This document shows positions 29,376 to 38,543 of a DNA stretch of 64,000 bases, piece after piece. The stretch comes from Micromonospora chersina (lineage in GTDB: Bacteria > Actinomycetota > Actinomycetes > Mycobacteriales > Micromonosporaceae). Under the pieces are notes generated by a model. That model was not told the DNA's origin, searched no databases, and saw only the letters and a list, made by a program, of their open reading frames with translations. Position 1 is the first letter of the stretch. The number at the start of each line of letters is the position of its first letter. Location: positions 3,224,001 through 3,288,000 of the forward strand of contig NZ_FMIB01000002.1 of assembly GCF_900091475.1 (NCBI RefSeq), given 5' to 3'. The translations under genes and the position numbers were made by a program.

Positions 29376-29624
29376 GTGACCTCCCTTGTTCGGACGGTCG
29401 TTCGGTCCGGATCTTCCGGTCGACGCACCCAGGGAGAACCCCGTTCGGCGTCGACCGATGGTGTACGGCTACGCCTCCTTCCAGTGCCGGGGAAGGTTGG
29501 AGACCTCCTACCCCCGACACGAAAACGCTAACTCCTGTTCGGCCACCAGTCACCCCCAGTCGCCGGGAGAGGCCGCGAAATTTAACAGCTCATACACCAT
29601 GGGGTGAAACGGAAACACGAAGCG

Positions 29625-30320
29625 TCACTGATGGTGCCGTTTTTGCGTTGCGGCGAGCACGGCCGCGGCGTTTGGCGTCATTCCCGCGTCGCGCAGAACA
29701 CGGCTCACCGCCGCCAGCGTCGCCCCGGTCGTGACGATGTCGTCGAGCAGCACCACGGACCCGTCCGCCCCGCCGGCGCGGCGCAGGCGGAACGCCGCCT
29801 CGGCAGCGGCCGCCCGCCCGGCGCTGTCCAGCGCCACCGAATCGGGCCGGGGCAGCGCGCGCAGCGGGCGGAGCACGCGTACCGGCCAGCCGGCCGCCCG
29901 CAGCCGGTCCGCCGCGTGGCGGGCCAGCCGGTCCAGGTGGTCGCCGTAGCGGGCCCGGGCCGCCCGGGCGGTGTCCGGCACCGCCACCAGGGTCACCGCC
30001 TGACGCGGGCCCACCGCCCCGGCGACCACCTCGGCGAGCAGCGCGCCCAGCGGCCGGGCCAGCCCGTGCCGGCCCCGCTCCTTGTACGCCAGCAGCCCGT
30101 GGCGCAGCGCGCCCGCGTACGGGCCGAGGGCGACGCAGGGCGGCAGGCCCGGTGGGGCCGGATCGGGGCGGGTCGGCGCGGGGCGCAGCGACTCCAACTC
30201 GCCGACGCACCGCGGGCAGAAGCCCTGCCGCAGGTCGGGTGCCCGCTCCGCGCAGCCGGCGCACCCGGCCGGCAGCACCAGGTCGGTCAGATCCGACCAG
30301 ACTCCGCGCAGGTCCCGCAC
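29625..30320 (-). CDS. ComF-family phosphoribosyltransferase-like protein
   Basis: 231 residues from GTG 30320. An N-terminal zinc-type cysteine set (GCAGC near residue 20 and FCPRC near 37) precedes a type I PRT domain with the PRPP loop VVLLDDIVTTGATL near the C-terminus and the family segment LAYKERGRHGLARPLGALL. ComF proteins are linked to DNA uptake in competent bacteria, but in actinobacteria their job is unclear. The start lies ten bases after the lpqB stop, so it is probably in the mtrA-mtrB-lpqB transcript. Confidence 0.88.
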   Translation of the reverse strand: MRDLRGVWSDLTDLVLPAGCAGCAERAPDLRQGFCPRCVGELESLRPAPTRPDPAPPGLPPCVALGPYAGALRHGLLAYKERGRHGLARPLGALLAEVVAGAVGPRQAVTLVAVPDTARAARARYGDHLDRLARHAADRLRAAGWPVRVLRPLRALPRPDSVALDSAGRAAAAEAAFRLRRAGGADGSVVLLDDIVTTGATLAAVSRVLRDAGMTPNAAAVLAATQKRHHQ

Positions 30321-30330
30321 CGGGCGCCTC

Positions 30331-32127
30331 TCAGTAGAAGAAGAACGGAGCGCTCGGGTCGGAGGGCTTGGCGTCCGCCGCCACGTCCCGGACCTGGGCC
30401 CGCTCGATCTTGCCGATCGGGTTGTTCCGGTAGGCCGCGGTGGCCTGGTACATGAACGACAGGGAGGGCAGCGGCCCGACCGCGCCGCCCGGGTAGGCGG
30501 CCAGGTGGGACACCGGCGCGCCGGTGTCCCGGTTGAGCGCGTACTCCCAGGCCCCGTCGACAGTGGTCTGGTAGATGGCCGGCTGGCGGCCGTCGTTGCC
30601 GGCGAAGACCAGCTGGTTCTCCGCGTACCAGTCGACGGCGGTCAGCCTGGTGAGCCGGGTGGTGAGCGGCCGCAGGGCGCCCACGGTGACCTCGCCGCCG
30701 TCGACGTTGACCGGCGCGACGTAGAGCGCGCCACCGATGATCAGCGCGATCCGGTGCCCGTCGAGCGACGCGGCGACCGCGGTGACCGAGCCGGATACGG
30801 GGACCGGGCCGGGAATGGTGACCCGGCTCATTCCCGCGCCACCGTCGAACCGGTAGAGCGTGCCGTCGGCCACCACCAGACCGGAGGGGTGCCGCGTGTC
30901 GGCGGAGCGCAGCCAGATCGGGCGCCCGACGGAGCGGTAGGCGTGGGAGCTGGCGTTGAACACGCGCACCGGGTTCGGGCCGGTGCCGACCAGCAGCCGC
31001 TGCTGCTGGCCCGACCGGGTCACCAGCGCCGCCAGCACCTCGTCGTCGGACCGGCCGAGCGCTGCCGACACCACGTTCCGGTTGGCCTCGGCCGCCACCG
31101 GCACCGCTCCGACGGGCTCGCTGGCGATGGCGAGCGGGTGGATCGCCCCGTCGTAGACGCAGTACCGCTCCGGGGCGCGCAGCGTCGGGTACACGGGATG
31201 GTCGGCCCGCTCCTGCCGCAGGTCGACCGTGCGCCGCTTCTGGTTCTGGATCTTGAGATCGAGCTGACCGGCCAGCTCCGGCAGCGACCACGCGAGCTGG
31301 GTGGCCAGCTTGGCCAGCCGGTCCTCGCTGGCGGCAGGCATGGTCAGGTTGACCTCCCACCGGTCGTCGGAGCCGGTGGCGTTGTTGATCGGTGCGGTGC
31401 CGTCGGGCACCTTGGTCACCCCGGGGGCGAGCCATTCGGAGGGGCCGCCGGTCAGCCACCGCACGACCTCGGTGACCCGCCGCTCGACCGGCACCGCGTT
31501 GGGCAGGTACCGCCAGTCGGGCACCAGGCGGCTCTGGTCCGAGTTCCAGAAGTAGATGGTGTGCGTGCCGTAGTACTGGCGCAACGCCTCGTCGCTGAGC
31601 AGCAGCACGTTGGGCAGGTCGGTGATCACCAGCCCCTGGCTGCCGGAATCGGCGGGACGGAGCTGGAACACGTACTCGGTCTCCGGGGCCGCGGGCGCCT
31701 CCAGGGTGCCGTCGGCGCGCAGGACGCCGACCTGCTGGACCCGGACCTTGACCTGCCAGAGGCCCTGGTTGGTCAGCAGCCGGCTCTCCGGGGACTCCAG
31801 CAGCCGGACCACGGTCAGCTCGACCTCGCTGCTCTGCTTCTTCCGCAGCCGGCCCTGGGCCTCGTTCGCGATGAACTGCTTGACCCGGTCGTACGCCTGC
31901 TCCCGCTCGCCGGCCGCCGCCGCGAGGTAGTCGCGGATGAACTGCTTGGGGTCCTCGGTCGCGCTGCGGGTCGGCGGTTGACTGCCGCTGCCGTTCAGCG
32001 AACCGGACTCGCCGGCCGGCCCCCGGCCGTCGACCTGGACTGCGGTCTGGTCCGGGATGCCGCAGCCGGCCAGCCCGGCGGGCAGCAGCGCACCGGCCAG
32101 CAGCATGGTCACCAACCGCCGCCTCAT
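30331..32127 (-). CDS. lpqB: Lipoprotein LpqB, MtrAB accessory
   Basis: 598 residues from ATG 32127. The signal MRRRLVTMLLAGALLPAGLAGC carries lipobox LAGC with lipid Cys22. A GerMN-like module lies in the first half (after about 190: YGTHTIYFWNSDQSRLVPDWRYL) and a beta-propeller-like LpqB domain follows. LpqB is known to bind the extracellular part of the MtrB sensor and adjust MtrA phosphorylation. The ATG overlaps the mtrB TGA by four bases, so translation is coupled. Confidence 0.95.
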   Translation of the reverse strand: MRRRLVTMLLAGALLPAGLAGCGIPDQTAVQVDGRGPAGESGSLNGSGSQPPTRSATEDPKQFIRDYLAAAAGEREQAYDRVKQFIANEAQGRLRKKQSSEVELTVVRLLESPESRLLTNQGLWQVKVRVQQVGVLRADGTLEAPAAPETEYVFQLRPADSGSQGLVITDLPNVLLLSDEALRQYYGTHTIYFWNSDQSRLVPDWRYLPNAVPVERRVTEVVRWLTGGPSEWLAPGVTKVPDGTAPINNATGSDDRWEVNLTMPAASEDRLAKLATQLAWSLPELAGQLDLKIQNQKRRTVDLRQERADHPVYPTLRAPERYCVYDGAIHPLAIASEPVGAVPVAAEANRNVVSAALGRSDDEVLAALVTRSGQQQRLLVGTGPNPVRVFNASSHAYRSVGRPIWLRSADTRHPSGLVVADGTLYRFDGGAGMSRVTIPGPVPVSGSVTAVAASLDGHRIALIIGGALYVAPVNVDGGEVTVGALRPLTTRLTRLTAVDWYAENQLVFAGNDGRQPAIYQTTVDGAWEYALNRDTGAPVSHLAAYPGGAVGPLPSLSFMYQATAAYRNNPIGKIERAQVRDVAADAKPSDPSAPFFFY

Positions 32128-33878
32128 GAGGTCACCTCGGCCCGGTCCGTGCCCTCTGCCGGCCCGACGGCGAGCGCGCCGGTGCCGCTGCCCGGACCGA
32201 TGGCGAGCAGGCCGCCGGAGCGGGGGCCGCCGAACGGCAGGGTGGCGTCGGCCGGCACGAGCCGCAGCGGCGAGGTGGTCAGCCGGTCGCCGGCCCGGAC
32301 CGGCAGGGTCAGCCGGAACTGGGCGCCCTGCCCGGGCGCGCCCCACGCCTCCAGCCAGCCGCCGTGCAGCCGGGCGTCCTCGAGGCTGATCGACAGGCCC
32401 AGGCCGGTGCCACCGGTCTGCCGCGCCCGGGACGGGTCGGCCCGCCAGAACCGGTTGAAGACCAGCTTCTCCTCGCCCGGCTTGAGCCCGACGCCGTGGT
32501 CCCGCACGGTGATCGCCACCGCGCTCTGGTCCATGCCCATGGTGATCCGCACGGGCTTGGCCTCGCCGTGCTCGACCGCGTTGCCGACGAGGTTGCGCAG
32601 CACGCGCTCGACCCGGCGCGGATCCACCTCGGCGATGACCGGGCTGTCCGGCAGGTCCAGCTCGATGGCAACCCCGACCCGCTCGGCCAGCCCGGCCAGC
32701 CGCTCGGCCACCCGGTGCACGACCGGCACCAGGTCGGTCGGCTCGCTGTCGAGCATCGCGAAGCCGGCGTCGAAGCGGCTGATCTCCAGCAGGTCGGTGA
32801 GGAGTTCCTCGAACCGGTCCAGCTCAGCCTGGAGCAGCTCGGCGCTGCGCGCCACGGCCGGGTCGAACTCGTCCCGCTCGGCGAAGATCAGGTCGGCGGC
32901 CATCCGGACCGTGGTCAGCGGGGTCCGCAGTTCGTGGGAGACGTCGGAGGTGAACCGGCGTTGCAGCCGGGACATCTCCTCCAGCCGGAGGATCTGCCGT
33001 TGCAGGTTGGTCGCCATCTGGTTGAACGAGGCGGCGAGCAGGGCCAGGTCGTCCTCGCCGTTGACCACCATCCGCTGGTCGAGCAGGCCGGCGGAGAGTC
33101 GCTGGGCGGTGCGGGCGGCGACCCGCACCGGGGTCACCACCAGGCGGGTGACCAGGGCGGCCAGCAGGCCGAGCAGCAGAACCAGGGCCGCGCCGGTGGC
33201 GACGACGGTGGCCCGGGCGTCGGCCGCCGTGGCGTCCTGCCGCGCCAGCGGTACGAGGTAGTAGAGCTCGAGCTGCCCGAACCGGGTCGGCACCGGGGAG
33301 CCGTAGACCAGGTACTTGGTGCGCTGCCCGTCGAGCGTGCCGGTGCGGACCTGGTGGGCGACGTTGCCGGCCGCCACCGAGGCCCGCAGCTCCCGGCTGA
33401 TCAGCGGGCGCACCTGAACGTCGGGCGAGGTGCGCGACTCGATGTAGCCGGCGAAGTTGTCGGCGGTGATCGCCACCACCACGCCGCTCGTCTGCGCCGG
33501 GTCACCGCCGGCCAGGTAGTTGACCGTGCCGTCGATGGTGTCCTGGAGCTGGGCCTCCTGCGGCTGGCTGTAGAGGTTGAACTGCTTCGAGGCGTAGTCG
33601 CTGCCGTTCTGGAGCCGCAGGAGGACGTCGGTCTCGGCGTTCTCCAGCAGGATGTTGGTGAGCTTGTCGGCGATCAGGTAGGCGAACCCGCCCACCAGCA
33701 GGCTGGACGCCACAAGTGTGATGGTGACCACACGCACCTGCAGCGAGCGGCGCCAGGTCTGGTGGACGCCCGCGGCGAGCCGGGCCGTGCGGCCGGCCAG
33801 CACGCGCCACAGCGCCCGCGCGGCGGGGAGCCGGCGGGGCGCGGGGGTCGGCGAGTCGGGGCGCGGGGAGGTCACCAC
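32124..33878 (-). CDS. mtrB: Sensor histidine kinase MtrB
   Basis: 584 residues. Two membrane helices (about 50-72 and 226-248) flank an extracellular sensor domain. Then come a HAMP domain (250-305), the dimerisation/phosphoacceptor helix with His315 in FTSDVSHELRTPL, and the ATPase domain (N-box NLVGNAVEHG, G1 VRDHGVGL, F-box and G2 GTGLGLSISLEDARLHGG). A Gly/Pro-rich 50-residue tail follows. The start is GTG 33878 (GTG 33875 also possible). It phosphorylates MtrA; the pair couples cell-wall turnover and division. Confidence 0.96.
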   Translation of the reverse strand: MVTSPRPDSPTPAPRRLPAARALWRVLAGRTARLAAGVHQTWRRSLQVRVVTITLVASSLLVGGFAYLIADKLTNILLENAETDVLLRLQNGSDYASKQFNLYSQPQEAQLQDTIDGTVNYLAGGDPAQTSGVVVAITADNFAGYIESRTSPDVQVRPLISRELRASVAAGNVAHQVRTGTLDGQRTKYLVYGSPVPTRFGQLELYYLVPLARQDATAADARATVVATGAALVLLLGLLAALVTRLVVTPVRVAARTAQRLSAGLLDQRMVVNGEDDLALLAASFNQMATNLQRQILRLEEMSRLQRRFTSDVSHELRTPLTTVRMAADLIFAERDEFDPAVARSAELLQAELDRFEELLTDLLEISRFDAGFAMLDSEPTDLVPVVHRVAERLAGLAERVGVAIELDLPDSPVIAEVDPRRVERVLRNLVGNAVEHGEAKPVRITMGMDQSAVAITVRDHGVGLKPGEEKLVFNRFWRADPSRARQTGGTGLGLSISLEDARLHGGWLEAWGAPGQGAQFRLTLPVRAGDRLTTSPLRLVPADATLPFGGPRSGGLLAIGPGSGTGALAVGPAEGTDRAEVTS

Positions 33879-33891
33879 AGTGCTGACCAGG

Positions 33892-34581
33892 CTATCCGGT
33901 GCCCGCCTTGTAGCCCACGCCTCGCACGGTGAGGATGATTTCGGGTCGCTCCGGATCCGGCTCGATCTTGGCGCGCAGCCGCTGCACGTGCACGTTGACC
34001 AGGCGGGTGTCGGCGGCGTGCCGGTAGCCCCAGACCTGCTCCAGCAGCACCTCCCGGGTGAAGACCTGGCGCGGCTTGCGGGCGAGCGCGACCAGCAGGT
34101 CGAACTCCAGCGGCGTCAGCTTCACCTCCTCGCCGTCCCGGCTCACCGTGTGCGCGGGCACGTCGATGGTGATCTGGTTCCCGGGCGGCCCGATGGTGAG
34201 CAGCTCCGGAGCCACGTCCTCGCCCCGGCGCAGCCGGGCCCGCATCCGGGCCACCAGCTCCTTGGGCTTGAACGGCTTGACCACGTAGTCGTCGGCCCCG
34301 GACTCCAGCCCGAGCACCACGTCGACCGTGTCGCTCTTGGCGGTCAGCATCACGATCGGCACGCCCGACTCGCCCCGGATGGCCCGGGCCACGTCGATGC
34401 CGCTCATGCCGGGCAGCATCAGGTCGAGCAGGACGATGTCGGGCCGGCTGTCACGGAACGCGGCAAGTGCCCGTTCTCCGTCCGCGACGAAGGACGGCAC
34501 GAAGCCCTCGCTGCGCAGGACGATGCCGAGCATCTCAGCGAGTGCGGGGTCGTCGTCGACCACCAGTACCCGGGCTCTCAT
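33892..34581 (-). CDS. mtrA: Response regulator MtrA
   Basis: 229 residues. The receiver domain has the acidic pocket VVDDD and the phosphoacceptor Asp53 in IVLLDLMLP, with Thr/Lys switch residues in MLTAKSD and VVKPFKP. The C-terminal OmpR-type winged helix ends PEIILTVRGVGYKAG, with recognition-helix sequence DTRLVNVHVQRLRAKIE. MtrA controls cell-wall hydrolase and division genes and is essential in mycobacteria. It is the first gene of mtrA-mtrB-lpqB-comF; mtrB starts 13 bases later. Confidence 0.97.
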   Translation of the reverse strand: MRARVLVVDDDPALAEMLGIVLRSEGFVPSFVADGERALAAFRDSRPDIVLLDLMLPGMSGIDVARAIRGESGVPIVMLTAKSDTVDVVLGLESGADDYVVKPFKPKELVARMRARLRRGEDVAPELLTIGPPGNQITIDVPAHTVSRDGEEVKLTPLEFDLLVALARKPRQVFTREVLLEQVWGYRHAADTRLVNVHVQRLRAKIEPDPERPEIILTVRGVGYKAGTG

Positions 34582-34793
34582 GGGGTTTATCGTTCCATCC
34601 CCGTTCGTTCGTAGGGTCCGCCGTCTTCACGGCACCGTAGCGCCGAGGGCGGCCCGGCACCACAGCTGACGGCGTGGCCGCCCGCGTGGCGCGTCGTGGC
34701 GGACGGGTCCACCGGCCGCGGACGCGCCGTGCAACCATGATCCCTCGGGTGTGTCGCCGCCCGCCACCTCGACCCGCTCGCCAGGAGTACCCC

Positions 34794-35633
34794 GTGCCCG
34801 ACGTCGGCCCGACCGCGGTGCTCCCGCGCCGTCCGCTGACGGTCGGTGAGCTGCTCGACTCGGCCGTCCTGCTGCTGCGCAACCAGGCCCGGGTGCTCGT
34901 CCCGCTCGCCGTCCTGCTGGCCGTCGGCGAGCAGGCCCTGCTGCACCCGCTACGGATGCTGGCCGGTGCCCGGCCGCCCGAGTGGTGGCTGAACCCGGAC
35001 CGGCTCGGCTGGTACTGGCTCCTGCTCGCCGTCGGCGCCGGCACCGAGGCCATGATCATCGCGCTGCTGGGCAATCCGGCCGCCCGGGGCGCCGGTGCCG
35101 CCCTGCTGGGCCGCCGCACCGGGGCACGCGACCTGCTGCACGGCGCCCGCTGGGGGGCCACCCTGCTGGCCGGAGCCGTGGTCGGGTCGGCCGTCCTGCT
35201 CGCCGGGCTGGCCGGGCCGGCCTGGTTCGTCGCGTACGGGCTGCTCGGCGCCGTGGTGCCGGTGCTCGTGGTGGACCGGGTGGCGGCGTACCGGGCGCCG
35301 GGGCGGGCGCTGCGGCTGGCGGCACGGGTCGGCGGGCGGGCCGCCGCGATCCGGCTGCTCGGCTACCTGGGCTGGTGGCTGATCCGGCTCGGCATCGGGC
35401 TGGGCGTCTACCACGGCCTCGGCCTGCTGGGGCTCTTCGACGTCTCGGCCTGGGCGCTGCCGGTCGCCACCGTCGCGTGGACGGCGGTCAACGCGGTCGC
35501 GTACCCGGCGCTGGCCTGCCTGGACGCGGTGCTGCACCTGGAGACGCGGATGCGCACCGAGGGGCTGGACATCCGGCTGTCCCGGGCGCCGGCCGGCACC
35601 CCGGAGCCCGCCCTGCTGGCGGTGCCCAGGTGA
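34794..35633 (+). CDS. Glycerophosphoryl-diesterase-type membrane protein of the DUF4129 operon
   Basis: 279 residues from GTG 34794, selected by AGGAG eight bases upstream; the frame runs 40 codons farther up without homology. After the conserved opening PTAVLPRRPLTVGELLDSAVLLLRNQ there are about six hydrophobic helices, with the family-like RALRLAARVGGRAAAI in a loop. It is a membrane protein with no enzyme motif. It is divergent from mtrA and leads the five-gene operon, overlapping the next gene by four bases. Confidence 0.75.
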   Translation: MPDVGPTAVLPRRPLTVGELLDSAVLLLRNQARVLVPLAVLLAVGEQALLHPLRMLAGARPPEWWLNPDRLGWYWLLLAVGAGTEAMIIALLGNPAARGAGAALLGRRTGARDLLHGARWGATLLAGAVVGSAVLLAGLAGPAWFVAYGLLGAVVPVLVVDRVAAYRAPGRALRLAARVGGRAAAIRLLGYLGWWLIRLGIGLGVYHGLGLLGLFDVSAWALPVATVAWTAVNAVAYPALACLDAVLHLETRMRTEGLDIRLSRAPAGTPEPALLAVPR

Positions 35634-36268
35634 GCCGGTGGTGGACCGAGTCGGTCGCCGCGCTGGGCGACGCCGTACCGCTGCCGCTGGCCGCCCTGCT
35701 CCTGCTGGCCGGTGCGCTGCTGGTCGCGCTGGCCTGGTACTTCTTCCCGGCCTGGGTGCCCCGCCGCCTGCCCCGGGTCGGCCGGCCCCGCCTGCCCCGG
35801 CTCCGGCTGCCCCGGCTCCGCCTGCCCCGGCTGCGCCTGCCCCGGCTGCGGCGGCCGAAGCTGCGGCTGCCCCGGCGGCGGCGCCGGGCCCGGCCGGACA
35901 CGCCGGCGGTGCCGCTGCCCGCGCCCCGGTCGCCCGAGCCGGGGCCGGCCGCCCCCGCCGGCCTCGCCGACCGGCTCGCCGCCGAGGGCCGGTACGCCGA
36001 GGCGGTCCGGGAACGGCTGCGCGAGATGGTCCGCCTCCTGGTGGCGCGGCAACTGGTGGAGCCCCGCCCCGGGCTGACCGTCACCGAGCTGACCGCGGCC
36101 GTCACCCGGGTCCGCCCCGGGGTGCACCCCACCCTGCACGCCGCCGGGGCGATCTTCTCCGACCTCTGGTACGCCCAGCGCCCGGCCACCGCCGCCCACG
36201 ACCACCGGATGCGTGACCTCGCCGCCGACCTGCGGCGCGAGCTGGCCGCGGAGGGGGACCACCGGTGA
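35630..36268 (+). CDS. DUF4129-domain membrane protein with LPRLR repeat linker
   Basis: 212 residues from GTG 35630 in a GTGA overlap. One membrane helix (15-38) ends at WYFFPAW, followed by about 35 residues of basic repeats (LPRLR, four to six copies), a Pro-rich spacer, then the DUF4129 domain: LADRLAAEGRYAEAVRERLREMVRLLV...TVTELTAAV...IFSDLWYAQRPAT. The domain sits in the cytosol by the positive-inside rule. DUF4129 proteins occur with MoxR, DUF58 and transglutaminase-like proteins; no biochemical function is proven. Confidence 0.85.
   Translation: MSRWWTESVAALGDAVPLPLAALLLLAGALLVALAWYFFPAWVPRRLPRVGRPRLPRLRLPRLRLPRLRLPRLRRPKLRLPRRRRRARPDTPAVPLPAPRSPEPGPAAPAGLADRLAAEGRYAEAVRERLREMVRLLVARQLVEPRPGLTVTELTAAVTRVRPGVHPTLHAAGAIFSDLWYAQRPATAAHDHRMRDLAADLRRELAAEGDHR
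35792..35880 (+). repeat. 15-bp tandem repeat encoding LPRLR
   Basis: CTGCCCCGGCTCCGG and close variants recur every 15 bp from 35792 to about 35866, with a degenerate last copy. They encode the basic linker of the DUF4129 protein. Confidence 0.85.
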
Positions 36269-37557
36269 CCGCCACCCTCGACCCGGCCCGCCCGGCGGCA
36301 CCCAACGCGCCCCGCCGCCGGTGGCACCGGATACTGGTCCCGCTCGGGCTGGCCGTACTGCTGATCGTGACCACCCTGGTCCTGCACGCCGTGGACCAGC
36401 CCGACCCGGACGACCGGGGCTTCCTGTCCCCGGTCGCCACCGGCGACGACGGGGGCAGCCGGCTGGCCGGGGCGCTGCGGGCCCAGGGGGTGCCGATCCG
36501 CCGGGAGACCGACGTGCGGCAGGCCCTGCGGTCCGTCGGTTCCGGCCCGGTGACCCTCTTCGTGCCCGCCCCCGAGCTGGTGCACCCGAAAACCCTGACC
36601 GCACTGACCGTGCTGCCCGGGGGCAGCCGGCTCGTGCTTGTCGAGCCGTCCCGCCGGGTGCTGACCGGCCTGGCCCTGCCGCTGGAGCCGACCGACCGCC
36701 GGTGGGCCACCCGGGCCCTGCCGCCGGACGCCGACGGCGCGGCGTGCCGGCTGCCCGAGGCGCTGCGCGCCGGCACCGCCGCCGTCGACCACCAGCGGTA
36801 CGCCGGGCCGCCCTCCGTCGACAGGTGCTACGCGGGCGCGCTGCACCGCATCTCGTGGGGCGCCGAGGTGGTGGTGGTCGGCGCCAGCGACCCGTTCCGC
36901 AACGACCGGATCGACGAGTTAGGCAACCGGAGCCTCGTCACCGGCCTGCTCGGCGGCGACCGCCCGCTGGTCTGGCTCGACCTGCCCGGGCCCGAGCCGG
37001 CCCCGACCGGGCCCAGCCTGTCGCCGACGCCGGACGACGGCGGGACCCCGCTGCCCCGGCGCACCGGCGGGCGCGCGGACGACCGGGCGGACCCGCCGCC
37101 CAACTGGCACAACCCGCTCTGGGACGCCTTCCCGACCTGGTTCTGGGCGGTGCTGGCGCAGCTCGCCGTGGCCGGGCTGCTGCTGGTGCTGTGGCGGGCC
37201 CGCCGGCTCGGCCCGCCGGTGCCGGAGCCGCTGCCGGTGACCGTCCACTCCGCCGAGACGGTGCTCGGCCGCGCCCGGCTCTACCGCCGGGCCGGCGCCC
37301 GGGACACCGCCGCGGCGACACTGCGCGCCGCCGCGCTGGACCGGCTGCTGCCCCGGCTCAACCTGCCCCCGGACACCCCGCCCGACGAGGTGGCCGCCCG
37401 GGTCGCCGCGCATGCCGGCGCCGACCCGGAGCGGGTGGCCGAGCTGCTGCACGGCGCCGCCCCGGACGACGACCGGGAGCTGCTGGAGCTGGCCCGCGGC
37501 CTGGACGCCCTGACCCGTACCCTGGCCCCCCACCCGACCGAAGGAGATCCCCGGTGA
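36265..37557 (+). CDS. DUF4350-domain membrane protein
   Basis: 430 residues, start GTG 36265 overlapping the DUF4129 stop. An N-terminal membrane helix (25-43) and one near 290-310 (WFWAVLAQLAVAGLLLVLWRARRLG) bracket an extracellular domain with DRGFLSPVATGDDGGSRLAGALRAQGVPI and VGASDPFRNDRIDELGN, the DUF4350 core. The cytosolic C-terminus is helical. The family belongs to the MoxR/DUF58 operons (Rv3691 in M. tuberculosis). Function unknown. Confidence 0.85.
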   Translation: MTATLDPARPAAPNAPRRRWHRILVPLGLAVLLIVTTLVLHAVDQPDPDDRGFLSPVATGDDGGSRLAGALRAQGVPIRRETDVRQALRSVGSGPVTLFVPAPELVHPKTLTALTVLPGGSRLVLVEPSRRVLTGLALPLEPTDRRWATRALPPDADGAACRLPEALRAGTAAVDHQRYAGPPSVDRCYAGALHRISWGAEVVVVGASDPFRNDRIDELGNRSLVTGLLGGDRPLVWLDLPGPEPAPTGPSLSPTPDDGGTPLPRRTGGRADDRADPPPNWHNPLWDAFPTWFWAVLAQLAVAGLLLVLWRARRLGPPVPEPLPVTVHSAETVLGRARLYRRAGARDTAAATLRAAALDRLLPRLNLPPDTPPDEVAARVAAHAGADPERVAELLHGAAPDDDRELLELARGLDALTRTLAPHPTEGDPR

Positions 37558-38543
37558 CCGGACCCGTCATCGCCGCCGCGTCGCCCGCCGCCCAGCCCGA
37601 CGCCCGCGCCGCCCTGCACCGGCTGCGGGCCGAGGTGGCCAAGGCCGTCGTCGGGCAGGACGCCGTGGTCACCGGCCTGGTCATCGCGCTGCTCTGCCGG
37701 GGGCACGTGCTTCTGGAGGGCGTACCCGGGGTGGCCAAGACCCTGCTGGTGCGGACCGTGGCCGGCGCGCTGGACCTGGAGTCCAAGCGGGTGCAGTTCA
37801 CCCCCGACCTGATGCCCGGCGACGTCACCGGGTCGCTGATCTTCGACCCGCGCACCGCCGCCTTCACCTTCCGGGAGGGGCCGGTCTTCACCAACCTGCT
37901 CCTCGCCGACGAGATCAACCGCACCCCGCCGAAGACCCAGTCGGCGCTGCTGGAGGTCATGGAGGAGCGGCAGGTCTCCGTCGAGGGCGAGCGCCGCCCG
38001 CTGCCCGACCCGTTCATCGTGGCGGCCACCCAGAACCCCGTCGAGTACGAGGGCACCTACCCGCTGCCGGAGGCGCAGCTGGACCGGTTCCTGCTCAAGC
38101 TGACCGTGCCGCTGCCGGAGCGGGACGAGGAGCTGGGCGTGCTCCGCGCGCACCACGCCGGCTTCGACCCGCGCGACCTGCGCGCCGCCGGCGTACGCCC
38201 GGTGGCCGGCGCGGCCGACCTGGCCGCGGCCCGGGCGGCGGTGCGGGCGGTGCACGTGGCCGAACCGGTGCTCGGCTACATCGTGGACCTGTGCCGGGCC
38301 ACCCGGGTCGCCCCCGCGCTGGAGCTGGGCGCCTCGCCGCGGGGGGCCACGGCCCTGCTGAGCACCGCCAAGGCGTGGTCCTGGCTGGCCGGCCGGGACC
38401 ACGTCACCCCGGACGACGTGAAGGCTGTCGCCCGGCCCACCCTGCGGCACCGGCTGCGGCTGCGCCCGGAGGTGGAGCTGGAGGGCGTGACAGTGGACGC
38501 CGTGCTGGACGCGGTGCTGGCCACCGTGCCGACGCCGCGATGA
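37554..38543 (+). CDS. MoxR-family AAA+ ATPase
   Basis: 329 residues from GTG 37554, GTGA overlap, with AAGGAG upstream. AAA+ motifs are complete: Walker A EGVPGVAKT, Walker B LLADEINRTPPKTQ, sensor 1 VAATQNP, arginine region LDRFLLKL, and the C-terminal lid with sensor 2 ASPRGA. MoxR ATPases act as chaperones that mature or insert cofactors into partner proteins, often together with VWA-type DUF58 proteins such as the next gene. Confidence 0.95.
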   Translation: MTGPVIAAASPAAQPDARAALHRLRAEVAKAVVGQDAVVTGLVIALLCRGHVLLEGVPGVAKTLLVRTVAGALDLESKRVQFTPDLMPGDVTGSLIFDPRTAAFTFREGPVFTNLLLADEINRTPPKTQSALLEVMEERQVSVEGERRPLPDPFIVAATQNPVEYEGTYPLPEAQLDRFLLKLTVPLPERDEELGVLRAHHAGFDPRDLRAAGVRPVAGAADLAAARAAVRAVHVAEPVLGYIVDLCRATRVAPALELGASPRGATALLSTAKAWSWLAGRDHVTPDDVKAVARPTLRHRLRLRPEVELEGVTVDAVLDAVLATVPTPR

